Shown here piece after piece: positions 22,290 to 35,843 of a stretch of 64,000 nt of DNA. How positions within the stretch are numbered: the first letter of the stretch is position 1; each line of letters starts with the position of its first letter. The position numbers were made by a program, and so were the translations under genes. The stretch lies in NCBI RefSeq assembly GCF_003945595.2, contig NW_024105002.1, positions 1-64,000 on the forward strand. The letters are read 5' to 3'. Under the pieces are notes generated by a model that did not search any database, was not told where the DNA came from, and saw only the letters and a program-made list of their open reading frames with translations. The stretch is from Pipra filicauda (Eukaryota > Chordata > Aves > Passeriformes > Pipridae).

Positions 22290-24746
22290 ATGTCGGGCGG
22301 GCGGAGGCCGAGCGGCGGGCCGGGCGGCGGGCGAGCGCCGGTGCTGGGCGCTGTGCTGCTGTGGCTGTGCTGGCGGGCGGCGGCGGAGCGGCTCCGCTAC
22401 TCCATGGCCGAGGAGCTGCCCAGAGGCTCGCTGGTGGGGCCGCTGGCCCGGGACCTGGGGCTCAGCGCCGACGAGCTGCCGGCGCGCAAGCTGCGGCTCA
22501 GCGCGGACAAGCAATACTTCACGGTGAGCGAGGGGAACGGGAACCTGTACGTGAGCGAGAGGCTGGACCGGGAGGAGCTGTGCGGCAAGTCGGCGTCCTG
22601 CTCGGTCAGCTTCGAGGCGCTGGTGCACAACCCGCTCAACGTCTTCCGTGTCGAAGTGGCCATTGAGGACGTGAATGACAACTCCCCGGTCTTCAGCAAG
22701 GATGCCCTGGACCTCGAGATCGGTGAATGGACGATTCCAGGTGCTCGTTTTCCTCTGGAGATGGCCCAAGATGCGGACGTGGGAAGTAATTCCCTGATTA
22801 CTTATCAACTCAGCAGCAATCCGTCCTTCAGTCTGGCCGTGAAGGAGATCACGAGTGGAAAGAAGCAGCCGGAATTGGTTCTGGAGAGAGCGTTGGACCG
22901 GGAGAAGCAGAGCTCCTTTGAGCTGGTGCTGACGGCAGTGGATGGGGGGGACCCAGCGAGGTCCGGGACTGTTCAGGTTCGTGTCAACGTGACGGACGCC
23001 AACGACAACCCGCCCGTGTTCAGCAAAAACCTCTACGACGCGCGAGTGGTGGAGAATCTGCCGGCAGGTTCGCTGGTCCTGCAGGTGCGGGCCACGGATG
23101 CAGACGCGGGGTCCAATGGGAGGGTCTCCTACTCCGTTGTCAACGTCCCGGCCGGAATCCGCGAGTTGTTCTCTATCGACAAAGAGAGCGGTGAGATCAG
23201 AACGGAGAGGCCCCTCGATTTCGAGGAGGCGAATAAATACAGCTTCGGTCTGGAAGCGAGGGACGGGGGCGGACTCACTGGTCATTGTGAAGTTCAGATT
23301 GACGTCATAGACGAGAACGACAACGCGCCCGAGATCACCATTCTGTCACTGTCGAGCCCCGTGCCCGAGGACTCGCCGGTCGGCACCGTGGTTGCCCTGC
23401 TGAAAGTGCGGGACCGGGACTCCGGCGAGAACGGTGAGGTGTCGTGCGAGCTGTCGGGAGAGGCGCCGCTGTCGATCGTGGCGTCGTCGGGCGGCTCTTA
23501 CAAAGTGGTGACGGCGAGCGCGCTGGACCGCGAGCAGGCGTCCGAGCACCGCGTGACGGTGGTGGCCCGGGACCGGGGCAGCCCGGCGCTATCGAGCGTG
23601 GCGGAGCTGTTGCTGGAGGTGTCGGACGTGAACGACAACGCGCCGGTGTTCGAGGAGGCGTCGTACAGCGCGTACGTGCGGGAGAACAACGCGGTGGGCG
23701 CGCTGGTGTTGCGCGTTGTGGCTCGGGACTTGGACGCGGGCGCGAACGGGCGCGTGAGCTACTGGCTGTCGGGCGGCAGCGCGGGCGCGGCGGGCGCGGC
23801 GCCGCTGGTGTCGGTGGAGGCGCGGAGCGGCGCGGTGTAAGCGCAGCGCTCGTTGGACTACGAGCAGTGCCGCGAGTTCTTGGTGGCCGTGCGGGCGCAG
23901 GACGGCGGGTCGCCGGCGCGCAGCTCGACGGCCACGGTGCGCGTCTTCGTGCTCGACCAGAACGACAACGCGCCGCGGGTGCTCTACCCGCCCCCGCCGG
24001 CGGCGTCGGGAGCGGCCCCGCCGGGCTCGGTGGGTTCGGCTTTCGAGGTGGTGCCGCGTTCGGCGTCGTCCGGGTACCTGGTGGGCAAGGTGGTGGCGGT
24101 GGACGCGGACGCGGGGCGCAACGCGTGGCTGTCGTACGAGCTGGTGCAGGCGTCGGAGCCGGCGCTGTTCCGCGTGGGGCTGCAGAGCGGCGAGGTGCGC
24201 ACGGCGCGGGCCGTGTCGGAGAGGGACGCGGCCAAGCAGCGCGTGGTGGCCGTGGTGAAGGACCACGGCGAGCCGGCGCTGTCGGCCACGGCCACGCTGC
24301 ACGTGGTGCTGGCCGAGAGCTTGCAGGAGGCGCTGCCGGAGCTGAGCGAGCGGGCGGCGGGCGCCGAGGCGGCGGGCGAGCTGCAGTTCTATCTGGTGCT
24401 GGCGCTGGCGCTGCTGTCGGCGCTGTTGGTGCTGAGCGTGGCGCTGGCCGTGCTGGCGCGGCTGCGGCGGGCCGGGCCGCCCGGCGTGCTGCGCTGCCTG
24501 GGCGCGCAGCGCTTGTCGCTGGCCGGCGCCGCCTTCCCGGCCGACTTCTGCGAGGGCACCTTGCCCTACTCCTACAACCTGTGCGTGGCGGCGCCGCCCC
24601 GCTTGGCCGCCGAGGCCTCTTGGCCGCCGCCGCCGCTGCCCATCGTGCCCGCGGAGGAGCTTGTGGCCGGGGAGCCCTGCGAGAAGCCGAGTCCGAGCAG
24701 CAGCGCCGTCGCGGGAGAGCCGCCCACCGATCCCGACGCACTGCAG
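22290..24746 (+). pseudogene. PCDHGB: Protocadherin gamma-B-type variable exon B2, one nonsense codon
   Basis: The exon is 819 codons long, the same as B1, with the same order of signal peptide, six EC repeats, membrane helix and FCEGTLPYSYNLC tail. One lesion breaks it: at 23838-23840 the codon is TAA where B1, B3 and B4 have TAC (Tyr, in GAVYAQRSLDYE). The stop is codon 517, in EC5. The frame is otherwise open to the donor CAG|GTCTGT. Termination there would remove most of EC5, EC6, the membrane helix and the tail, giving at best a secreted fragment. Because it is one C-to-A change with no other decay, a sequencing error, a polymorphism or a young pseudogene are all possible. EC2-EC3 are closest to B3. 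Confidence 0.9.
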
Positions 24747-26315
24747 GTCTGTAAGCACTTTCACTCCTTCTCTCTGAGCTTTTCGTAACGACGGGGTGGC
24801 GGCAGTGGGCTCTTTGGCTTTGTTTCTTTTCAGGTGCAGTTAGCGCCGGTCTCCCTTTCCAATTAGCGCCTGTCATAACTGCCCCGTTTAGGCAGCAGGC
24901 TTTGGGAGCGGGCACTCTGCCTCATGAGGTGTCACAGATGTCGGCTCAGTTGGAAGTTCTTGTCTTTCAGCTTATGCTGCAAAAAACCTTAGTGGACTTG
25001 AAAAGGCCTGCTTTCAGTTTTGCTTTTCTCCTGTCAGAGTGATAACGTATTGACACCACCCCTCTGTTTTTCAAATGTTCAGGTTCACGGTTTTCTGCAA
25101 CGCTTGTGTTGTGTAAAGTAATACGAGTTAGTAACGGTGAAGGCAGATCCTTACTTTTAGAAGGAGATCTACTAATTCTGTATGGCAGAGTTTGGAATAT
25201 GATTGACTTTCAGTGATGTGATTTTTCCTTCCTGACCATGGTTTGCCGAATAGATGCATTGCGACTGATTTGTTGTCTGAAGAAAAATTTTTTTTTCTTT
25301 TTTTATTGTTACTGTGTTTTAAAGAAACGTGCCTAGATGAAAGAAAAATTTTTCTTCCGTAACGAATATGCCTACCTTCCACTCTGTGCCTTCCCATCTT
25401 GTAGTGTAAGGGAGCTGCAGAAATGACAGCAGTAATGAGATCAATTTATCGATCTCTGACTCGTCTCCGACTTTACCAGCGCTTTCTTTGTTCTTTTTCT
25501 GCAGTTATTTATCATTAAGAGTTCCATCATGTGTGGTAGTTTACCGGTCCTCAAATGGCTTTTCTATGGAGTCATTGAATGAGTTTTAAGAAATGAATTC
25601 ATGTCGGTTTTTTTGGTTTGTTGTTGTTTGTTCATTAGTTGGTTAGTTTGATTTTGTTTTTAACTTGTATTTCATTTTAATATTTTTTTCCCGCAAAATT
25701 TATGTATTCTTTGATTGATAGTGTCTTTCGCTAAGGCTGTGATCAAGAATGGAGCAGTAAGTGGTATATGCACGGTCTGTTGTGTAAGGCTGTAATTAAA
25801 AATTCTGACGCAGTGATTGGAGAAGGGAAGCAACGCAGGTTGATTCAGAGCAGCCTCGGATGTGCAAGTGAAAAGTAAAAAAGCAGAGAGGGAAAGGCAG
25901 TCCCTAGAATGGCTGCTTTTGAGAAGGGATCTTCATCATTTCTGTGTGCAATTGCTCAGGGCCTGGGAATCTACTCTGGCTGGAGGTGTTCGAGTGTGGA
26001 TGCTCAGTGAGAAAACACTAGAGAACGACTGACACAAAAAGCTGTGCAGTTGCAGGGAAGATGCTGTGCTTTCCTACCATAGAAGAGTAGATTCAGAATA
26101 CTTTGCACGCCATGTTAAGAGAACTTTGTATCTATAGATTATCAGAATCCCATCAGTATTTTCATGTGCGGTAGAAAGAACATAACGCCAGGTCTCCGCT
26201 GTACAGGACCCGATATTTTCGCAGTGAATGTTCCGTCTTTTTGAGCTTCCCGTGGACGGGGCAGGGCGGGCACGTCTCGTCAGCGCTCGGTGCGTGCAGT
26301 GCCGGGAGGAGGCTG
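24747..26315. other. B2-A2 spacer, no gene seen (short type)
   Basis: This is the short spacer type, homologous throughout to the B4-A4 spacer: gtgcagttagcgccgg near 24833 and gtgcagttagtgccgg near 53731; ggaagatgctgtgctttcct near 26056 and 54882. T-rich simple sequence lies near 25285-25310 and 25608-25690. No convincing coding region. Confidence 0.75.
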
Positions 26316-26330
26316 CGGGCGCCGCTGTTG
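26316..26330 (+). promoter_or_regulatory. Shared upstream block of A2 (candidate promoter element)
   Basis: The 15-mer cgggcgccgctgttg lies 268 bp before the A2 ATG. The upstream text here is cgtcagcgctcggtgcgtgc, a CGCT-containing variant of the A1 leader. Confidence 0.4.
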
Positions 26331-26583
26331 ACCGAGAGGAGCGAGAGGAAGGTCGGAGCGCTGCAGCCCCGCCCGCTGCGGCCCGGCTCGATCGCTGGAT
26401 CGCTGGCTCGGAAAGAGGTCGCTTTCCGATCTTCCCCGCGGTGCGGATTCGAGATACAGCGAGGCGGAGGGGCGGGCGGCGAAGGCCGGGAGCGGCAAGT
26501 CGGAGCCGGAGCGGGAGCCGGATCGGCGACCGGCGGCGGGGATCTGCCGGCGGTGTTGCGGTGCCGGCGGTGCGGCGGCGGAG

Positions 26584-29046
26584 ATGTGCGCGGCGGGGAG
26601 GCGCTGGGGCCGGCGGCAGCGAGTGCTGCTGTGGGGCGTCCTGCTGGCGGCCTGGGAGGCGGCGTGGGGGCAGCTGCGCTACTCGGTGCCCGAGGAGATG
26701 CCCAAGGGCTCGTTCGTGGGCGATGTGGCCAAGGACCTGGGGCTGCAGATGCCGGCGCTCTCAGACCGTGGCGTCCGCATTATAGACAGAGGTAGGACAC
26801 AGTATTTTGGTCTGCACGGGAAGACGGGACATTTAGTGACGGCCGAGAGGATCGACAGAGAGCAGCTGTGCCGGCTGGTGGAGCAATGCGTGCTGCGCTG
26901 TGAGCTGATAGTGGAGGGGGAAATGAAGGTTTACAAAATTGATGTGGAAATCACGGACATTAACGACAACTCCCCCACCTTCAAGGACATTGAAGTGGAA
27001 GAGAAAATAAGCGAGATGACAGCCCCAGGGTCGCGGTTTGCACTTCCCAGGGCTCACGACCCCGACTCTGGACGGAATTCCCTGCAGAGCTACGAGCTGA
27101 GCGGCGACGAGCACTTCTCGCTGGCCGTGCAGACGGGCCCCGGCGGGGATCAGCGTCCCGAGCTGGTGTTGGTGAAGGCGCTGGACCGGGAGGAGGCGGC
27201 GTTCCACGAGCTGGTGCTGAGGGCGAGCGACGGCGGCGAGCCGTCCCGGACGGGCACGGCGCGGATCCGCGTGACGGTGCTGGACGCGAACGACAACGCG
27301 CCCGTGTTCAGCCAGGCGGAGTACACGGTGCGTGTGCCGGAGGACGTGCCCGTGGGCTCCGTCCTCGTCACCGTCACGGCCACAGATGCAGATGAAGGCT
27401 TGAACGGGAACGTCAGATACTCATTGCAGAAAGAGGCGGACATGGCATTGGATATTGTCAATGTGGATGCTGAAACCGGAGAGATCACGCTATTGCGAAG
27501 CCTGGACTTTGAGGAAGGCAAAGCCTACGAGCTGGAGGTGCAAGCACGGGACGGAGGACAACTTTACGATACGGCAAAGGTCGGGATCACCGTAACCGAC
27601 GTCAATGACAATGCGCCTGAACTAACAGTGACTTCTCAGCTTAGTGAGGTCTCTGAGGACGCCCCTTCGGGGACTGTTGTAGCCCTGCTGCACGTACAGG
27701 ACCAGGACTCGGGGGCCAACGGCGAAGTGCGCTGCTCGCTCGATGAGGGCGTCCCGTTCCGCCTGGAGAGCTCTCAGGACAGCTACTACCGCGTGGTGAC
27801 AGCGAGAGAGCTGGACCGGGAGCAGGAGTCGGAGTACAACGTGACGGTGCGGGCGGCCGACGGCGGTGGTCCGTCGCTGCAGAGCAGCAGGGTGCTGTGT
27901 CTGCGGGTGCTGGACGTGAACGACAACGCGCCGGTGTTCTCGCAGGAGCGCTACAGCGCTCGGCTGTCGGAGAACAACGTGGCGGGCGCGCTGGTGCTGC
28001 GGGTGCGGGCGACGGACTCGGACTGGGGGGAGAACGCGCGCGTGCGGTACCGTCTGGGGGAGGGTGGTGTGCGGGGCTGGCCGCTGTCGTCGTACGTGTC
28101 GGTGCAGGCGGAGACGGGCGCGCTGTACGCGCTGCGCTCGTTCGATTACGAGGAGGTGCGCGAGGTGGGGCTGTGGGTTTGGGCGGAGGACGGCGGCTCG
28201 CCGGCGCTGAGCAGCAACGTGTCGGTGCGGCTGGTGATCGTGGACGAGAACGACAACGCGCCGCAGGTGCTGTACCCGCCGGCGGCGGGGGCGGCTTTGT
28301 CGGGCTCGGTGTGGGCGGGCGTGGAGCTGGCGGCGCGGTCGAGCGAGGCCGGCGCGCTGGTGGCCAAGGTGGTGGCGGTGGACGCGGACGCGGGTCAGAA
28401 CGCGTGGCTGTCGTACGAGCTGGCCAAGGCGACGGAGCCGGGGCTGTTCCGCGTGGGGCTGCACAGCGGCGAGGTGCGCACGGCGCGCTCGCCACTGGCC
28501 CGCGACGCGTCGCGGCAGAGCCTGGTGGTGCTGGTGAAGGACCACGGGCGGCCGGCGCTGTCGGCCACGGCCACGCTGAGCGTGGTGCTGGCCGAGAGCG
28601 TGGCCGAGCTGCTGGCCGAGCTGGGCAGCGCGGCGCGGGCGGAGGCGGAGGCGGGGGCGGGCGAGGCGGGCGGCAGCCTGACGCGCTGGCTGGTGCTGGC
28701 CGTGGCCGCCGTGTCGTGCCTCTTCGTCGCCTTCCTGCTGCTGCTGCTGGCGCTGCGCCTGCGGCGCTGGCGGCGCTCGCAGCAGCAGCTGCTGGCGGCG
28801 GGCAGCGGCGCCTTGCGCGGCGTGCCGGCCACGCACTTCGTGGGCATCGACGGCGTGCGCGCCTTCCTGCACTCCTACTCGCACGACGTGTCTCTCACGG
28901 CCGACTCGCGCAAGAGCCACCTCCGCTTCTCGGCCGACAGCTGCTGCGACACCCTGCCGGCCCGGCCGCCGCCCGACGAGCCCGCGCCGCTGCTCGGAGA
29001 CGAGGAACCTGCCGGCCCCCAGCAGGCGGACCCCGCCCCTCTCCCG
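26584..29046 (+). CDS. PCDHGA: Protocadherin gamma-A-type variable exon A2 (intact)
   Basis: This exon is intact at 821 codons, with the same domain layout as A1: signal peptide 1-29, six EC repeats, DINDNSP at residue 125, membrane helix about 703-727 and the THFVGIDGVRAF / SLTADSRKSH tail. It ends CCG|GTGAGT in phase 0. It differs from A1 mainly in a short EC1 patch (MPALSDRGVRIIDR), early EC2 (FKDIEVEEKISEM) and EC3. EC3 (DMALDIVNVDAETG) is closer to A4 than to A1 or A3. From mid EC4 to the tail it is almost identical to the other A exons. It follows B2 by 1.8 kb. Confidence 0.95.
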
Positions 29047-32000
29047 GTGAGTTTCTCGTACTAGACCATGTTCGTGACGGTTTCTTCCGCCTCCTTTTGA
29101 ACTTTATCCTCCGTGATTTGTCTTTTCTGTAGCGGGCTTTACTGACAAGGAAGGCAAAACTTCATTCAACGACGTGCTGGTCGAGGGTGCTTCTTGCGTT
29201 GTAGTGGTGGACGTGGGGTCGTGCCTTAGCTTTTTAGTTTGTAGGGAAGTCAGGAGAAGGGAAACTGCTCTTGGCTAGAGGACTGTGTTTTCTGACATTG
29301 TTACTGTATCACATGATCACCACTGACCTAGAATCTCCTGAAGGTCAGCTCGTCTTTTACATTTAGAGTGTTGATATTTCTTCACTGAGATGTAGCTGGC
29401 AAACAAATATTTCTTCCCCCCTAGTACAGAGCTATAAAGATACCTATGTGAAGCCCATGGGTTTTCCTGGTGCATGTTGAGGAGAAATGGTCTGAATAAC
29501 TGGCCATTTGATTCAAAGTCTCTGCAAAATATAATGGTCAAAAAACAACATGCAAGTTTAGAGTGGTAGGAGGATCCTGGTACCTGTGGGTGAGGACTGT
29601 CAAAGGAAACAAGATTTCGGTACCTCTCTGTGCAATAATGTAATGTGGTTTTCTCCTTCCCAAGTAAATGAGGCCTAACAGGCATTACTCCAGCTGTGTT
29701 GAGAGCTGTGGGATGTTCCTGCTCCCTGTTTACAAGTTAATGCTTTGTATTTAACTAATTGCTTAATACATACTAATGATAAATGCCAAAATGGGAGCTT
29801 TGAGAGAAAGAAGCCGATTCCATCCCTGCTCAATACCTGGATTATGCATCTTCTCTAAGTGCCATAACTTAGAAGAGCATGATGTGGTCACTTCATTTCT
29901 GCAGATGCTATTTTCTTGTCGTCTTTGTACTGATCTCAAGCTGGGCCTTTGTATTTGCAGGTATCTGATCACATTGTTACATTTCCTTGACTGTCCCATA
30001 CATGCTTTTCATTGCTACATCTCTAAAGGGAAAGACTTTCATAGATATGTTTCCTGAAAATGTTAATGGGAGAAATTGCCTTACTTCTCACATGCAGATG
30101 GTAAGGAGTCAACTATTAAGCATGGGAAGAAGTTTTGTCTGTGCATTTTTTTTTTTCAGAACAGTATATCTGCAAATAATGAAGATAAGTGAGAACCATG
30201 CCAGCTGTAATGAGTTTGAGGAGATTCCTGCAGGTGCTGTGTGTGAGGAGATACTGATGGAGAGGAAGCTTGTGGGTTTTCAATTCCCAGGGTCCATTGC
30301 TGGATTAGATAAATTGAATAGGCTCAGATTCCAAACAGTGACAAGCTGTGAGTTCATCAGTTTCCTTTCCTACTGCCTGTGACACTCCCTGGGAAGGGCA
30401 GTTCAACTGTTGCTGTGTTTGTCTTGATGAGGTAAAGGTGGGCCTGGGTGTGTCCAAAACTTTATCTGAAAATGTCCATAGAATCACTGATCTTGTTTTT
30501 CACCATGGTGAGAAGTCAGTGCAAGATCAAGGAGAGAGAGACTGACCCCAAAGCCACCCTGGGGATTCTTTCATGTCATGCCTAGTGCCAAGGCCTTGTG
30601 TCACTGACATGAAGTGCCCCTTTCCTGTGTCCAGAAAGGGGGTGACAATCCTCTGATGAATTTGGCTGCAAGCAATGCCCATGGAATGGCAACCATGCTT
30701 CAGGGGTTCTGTGTGTTAAACTGCTGTGTGAAATGTGACTTTTTCCAGCTCTAGACCCTTGTAAGGTTGTGGTGTAGAGTTTCATTGTGGTTGGACTAAT
30801 CTTTCTGCAGTCTTGACCAACCCTTCAGATGTTATTAAGTGGCTCTTGCTCATAGGAAGTCACTAGTGGTGTTTTGTTGGTATTAAAATTGGTGGGAACC
30901 TATGGATGGGAGGTTTATTTGTCAGAAATTTCTGAGTCTGGGGCTTGTTATTTGAAGTATGTGCCAGGAAGCCACTTATTTTATCCTCTGTCATGTCCAA
31001 TGCAGCTGTTCCTGTGAGTGGTAGTTCTGGGATAAAGACATAAACTTTGCATTAAAGGTGGCAGATTCTTCCAAAAGGTCCGTGTGCTGGGGAAGAATGA
31101 TGGTGTGTTTGAGTCGATTCTGGTGACTCAGTCTTTAACTGAGCTGCATCTTGGTTATGCCCCTTAGAACATTTCAGGTTTCTTGAAATGAGTGTGATGA
31201 GCAGAGAATGGCTTATGCATGGATCTGTGTTGTGATCCTTGTTCTCCATAAGGAGATATCTCTCTATAAAGGGCAGCTTGCCTTGTTGCATGATGTTTGG
31301 ACATGCTGAAACATTCTGTCTGCACAGACACAGGGTAGGTGGAAGCATTTGCTGTGGTGTATTTCGGAATGTCTAAAAGGTTGGTGGAAGTGTTCCATTT
31401 CCCCTGGCTGTTGTATGGATGCAATAATTGTGTTCCTGTGTGTTTTCCCTGTTTTCCAAAGAAATTACTTGGAGAACTGTACCTCTCGATAATCAGTCCT
31501 CTTCCTGCTACAGTTATATTTGGAAATGTTAAGGTAAGATTCCTACATTATTGCGAGTTTCCCATTTTTCGTTTTTTTTCGTTCTTGTTTCTTCTCATGT
31601 TCTAAAAGTGGGCCTCAGTTTGGCTGATAGTTCTTAAAACCAGAGAGATCTGTTCAAACTCTCAGGCTGCAGGAGGAGTTCTCTTCCATACCTTGAAGGT
31701 GTTCAGCTGCCAAGACAAAGATTTGTCTTTCCCTAAAATCTTGCTGAATGAACCATCTGCTTTGTCACTTGTGGTTGACATGTGGTCAGAAGTTGGATTT
31801 GTCCATGGTGTGAAAAAGGCTGTGAATGCAGAGCAAGGAGGGTGAGAGGCTGACTTTGTACCAGGAAAACATGTGAGTCAATGTGGTTTTGGCTGATCAA
31901 TGTTTTGATTTCTTGCCTGGTGTCAAGGCCTGTGTTATTTTTGTCTGTGATTTGAGTTTCTCTGTCCAGAAAGGCAATTGTAGTCCTCTGATAATAGAGC

Positions 32001-32049
32001 ATTTGTCCAAGAACTTTGCATTTAGAGGCCTGATGCATGGCTAGATGTT

Positions 32050-33090
32050 GTGAATGAGTGATTTCTATTCCTTAATGCTTCCCTGTCAGGGGTATTAACA
32101 AAAGTGGCTTTAATATGTTGTAGAAATGCATCATAACAAACTTTGATAGCAAGGTTCTCTCTGTTACTTTCAGTGTTGAAATATAAAAAGGACTGTTATC
32201 ATATGGATCCCCTTGCTTCCTTAACTCCTGATGGATCTTAGATGTGGGTGGGTGCAATATCTATTATTTACTACATGGATGAAACACACAAAGGAGAATT
32301 GACTCAGAATCAACCTGGAATTATTTACACACAGACTGGAGATTGAAATGAGTGAGGGAGTCCCTCATGCTGAGTCACAAATGTCAGAGTGGACACACTT
32401 GCTGCCTAAACTGCTGATGGAGTTTAGGTGCAGTCAGGTCCAGTCTTAGTTTTAGACTTGGACAATGGCTTGTATTTAACGGAATTAGCTGCATGCATTT
32501 AATTTGTGTTTATTTTCCATCCACTTAGTAAAGATCTATTGCAGGTGAGGATTGTCAGTGCCTTGGGTAAGGATTGTCAGTACCTTGGGTAAGGATTCTC
32601 AGTGCCTTGGGTAAGGATTGTCAGTGCCTTGGGTAAGGATTCTCAGTGCCTTGGGTAAGGATTGTCAGTGCCTTGGGTAAGGATTCTCAGTGCCTTGGGT
32701 AAGGATTCTCAGTGCCTTGGGTAAGGATTGTCAGTGCCTTGGGTAAGGATAGATGTCTTAGTCTCACTGGAGGACTTTCAAACCCCGAGAGATGTGCCTG
32801 TTGAAGGAGAGAGTCACCTGGCAGGCAGTCCAGCTGCACTTCAGGGAGAGGTGAAATTGGACTCTGTCACTGGTAAAAGGGCTTTCAGCCTTGAGGAGCA
32901 ACCTTGTGAGCCATCCTACTTTAATGGGATTGTTGCCATACAGTCTTCATGCCTCACATGAAGAGCTCAAAGGCAGCTCAGTTTGGCTGTCGTGTTTGTG
33001 TGATAAAGTGGTTGGTTCATAGTCAAATTGCACACAGTGGGAAAGGCCTGAGTTGATGCTCACTATGTCACTCTGCTGCTCCGTGAAACC
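32050..33090. other. Unit-specific insertion of about 1 kb, origin unknown
   Basis: In the other spacers the text around gatgcatgtgtagaa (17886) runs within about 40 bases into gtgtgaggcctcctttatcc. Here gatgcatggctagatg (about 32031) is separated from gtgaaacctctttattc (about 33083) by roughly 1 kb with no counterpart in the other units. Edges are approximate. I see no clear terminal repeats or coding domain. It contains the 22-bp minisatellite. Confidence 0.6.
32549..32750. repeat. 22-bp minisatellite, nine copies plus 4 bp
   Basis: Copies of ggattSTCAGTGCCTTGGGTAA (S = G or C) start at 32549 and every 22 bp through 32725. The variable base reads G,G,C,G,C,G,C,C,G along the array, and copy 2 has tacc for tgcc. 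Copies are nearly identical, so the expansion is young. The short open frame beginning at 32728 overlaps its end and is not credible as a gene. Confidence 0.97.
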
Positions 33091-35843
33091 TCTTTATTCA
33101 AAATTATATCTTCCTTGTGACTTTGTGATGCAGAGTTTTTTCACAGTTGTAACAACACTTTGGTTCAGACCTTTGTTTCCTGGAAGGTCATGGTACTTTC
33201 CCCCCTTTTCTGATCAGTACTTTTTCATTTGAAACTGTGAGTGTTGTTTAGCAGCAAATACTTATTTTGACCTCCTAAGACAATTTTTTATATGTGAAGA
33301 AGAAGAAATAGAATCTTAAAGAGAATCTGTTATGCTTTCTCTGAAGACAGGCCGAGAAAGAGGCCCACAATAAGACCTTTAAACATGGGGCTTCATGTTT
33401 GTGAGAGGTGAGCAGGCCACACAGTAAGAAAACTGATGAGAGCTGTTGACTATATTAAATAGTTAACTTATTTATATAAAATGAAATCATACTTGTTGTC
33501 TGGAGTAAGACTTCAGGGGGTGACATTTACAGCTTGAGTCCTCAATGGGTTCCTGCTGCTCTCAGGGATGACTTTCCATGCCTGCCTAGTGAGTTTATGC
33601 TTCCTTTCATTGCTTGTCTGACTTTCTTTCCTTGTCGTGTTACAGCTAGTGAGGAAGCAGGAGATAGGAGAGGGTACATCTGTGTTCTAATTTTGTCATG
33701 GGTTAGCAGATGCAAAGATGACCTAAGAAGAAGTCACATCTTTGTGGATCAGGGAATGTGATCAAAGAGGTGCGGAATTCCCCCTAAGTGCACAGTTTGA
33801 TGAAGCAGTCTCTGTCCAATGGCCATTCCTCTTTTAGTTTGTCCATTTGTCACTTCTGTGCATTTGAAAAATGATGTTTCTTCTCAGAATGGTGGAGATC
33901 AAGTGAATTTCCATTCTTTGTATGATTGTGATGCATTATCCTCTAGAAGAGGTTTTGGGAAATTCTGAATGTCAAAATCAAAGCTGCAAGTTGTGCAGAG
34001 TTGGAGAGTGAGGAGAACAATAAGAGAGGGGTAGAATTCCTGCTGTGAGAAGTCCTTTCTCCATCTACATATCTAAGTAACTTTTTGATACAGAGTTCAG
34101 AAAAGTGATCTTTGCGTTTTCCACCTTGGATCTTACTTCAGGCTTTGTTTCCTGGAAGATCATGGTTCATGTTTCCCACTTGTGAGGGCTCTTTTGCAGC
34201 AAACAGTGACTTTGGTTGAGACCCAAATGAAGACAGTGTTGTGTGTGAGGAATCTGAAGCAGAAGTTATTACAGGGTCTCTCCTAAGTACTTCTATTCAG
34301 CTCAAAGGCCTTCGATAAGGCCCTTGCAGCTTCTTATTCCCAGGAGATTAACATACCATGAAGTAGAAAATTGACAAGAACAGCTAAATTTGCAGAAAGG
34401 AAACCCACTACTGTACAAGAGTAAGATTTGAGGGCCTCACTTGTACATTCAGACTTCAGTGAAGTGAATCTAGAAGGCAGAGATGTGGCAAAGCACCTGT
34501 ACATTGCAGGTGTCCAGTATTTACCTGGTTTGATTCAGTTGGAGCTTTTGGTTTTGTTTATTAGAAACGCTCAGAATTGAGTGAGAGGACCTTGTGAAGA
34601 ACCTGCACACAGCCCTTCCCATTGTTTAATCCAAGAGGGTAACTGTGAAGTGCTGCTGGCCAAGCCCACTTACTTGGGGATCCTTAAGTCTCTGAGGAGC
34701 ACACATTTAGGTGCCTCTCTATATGATTTCCTACAGGGCACAAGCCTGGATGTGTCACAGTAGGGAATGAACAGTGCCATGTGTGGCAGTGGAGGGTATT
34801 TGATTTAGCAAGTGCCAGGGATTTCTGTTATTCTGACGCTTAGTAAAGTCATTCAATCCAGTCAGGAGAGACCTACTAGCCCTTTGAAATCACTGCAGCT
34901 TGCTTAGCTTACATCTTGAGGCCTCCATGAGTTTTCAGGTGCTATGGGGATGAGTTTCTAAGGCAGAGTTCTGGTAAAGCAACTGAAAAACACAGGACTG
35001 TAGTATCTGCCCAGATGAGGTCAGATGGAGGTTTGGGATCTGTGTATGAACAATCAGAATTCACTGAAAATCTTTTGGCTGATTTTGTGGTCCTACAATG
35101 GACTGGCCAGGTGATGGGACTTTTGCCTGGAGGTTCACAAAATCAAAACAATGGAAATGGGAAATCTGTTCTTAAAACAAGCCTGATTTTTGAGTTTCCA
35201 TCAAAAGCACAGGAGGTTTTATGGATGAAAGAAGAGTCAATGTAAGTATGGACAGAGGGCAAAGAGCTTACACTGCTTTGTACTTTCTTTTTCTGTGCCA
35301 GGTATGTACAGTGTCATGGGTGCAGTTCCACTGCTTTAGGCTTCACATTTCTCTTCAAGTCTTAGCATTGTATAAATCTGCTTTTGCCTTACACCCTCTA
35401 CTCAGAGAAGCTAGAGAAATGGTATCTCAGGTACCAGTGAAACACATGATTTCTAAAGCATGTGAGCAATCTACTTTTGGCTTCAGTTCTCTGGCTGTGC
35501 ATGAGGGAAACAATCTGGAAACACATAATTGCCCTGCAAGAAATATTTCCTTCTTAAGTTTCGTGCCAATGCACACCACAAGATGCCAAAGTCTTTGGTA
35601 AGGTGCAATAGTAGTTGATATGTCTATTACAGCTACAAAAGAAACCAACAGAAAAAAAATCGGTATTAGACTGCAGTAGCTGCTGTAATCATTAGGGTTC
35701 CTACTTAGCATTAAGCGAGTACTTTGGCGCTTGCTGATAATACCAGAAGAGAGACCCCAGGGCCGCTGCAGCCCCATCCCGGGCCAAAGTTGTTCCCCGC
35801 CGAGCGCGGGCGTGAGGCGGCTGCAGTGTTGTGTCGGCGCCTC

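Larger units (their letters stand above)
29047..35720. other. A2-B3 spacer, no gene seen
   Basis: This tandem-unit spacer is most like A1-B2 at its start. It lacks the CR1 elements found in the A3 and A4 spacers but carries its own insertion of about 1 kb with a minisatellite (listed separately). Small open frames are not recognisable and are not conserved as proteins between units. Confidence 0.7.
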
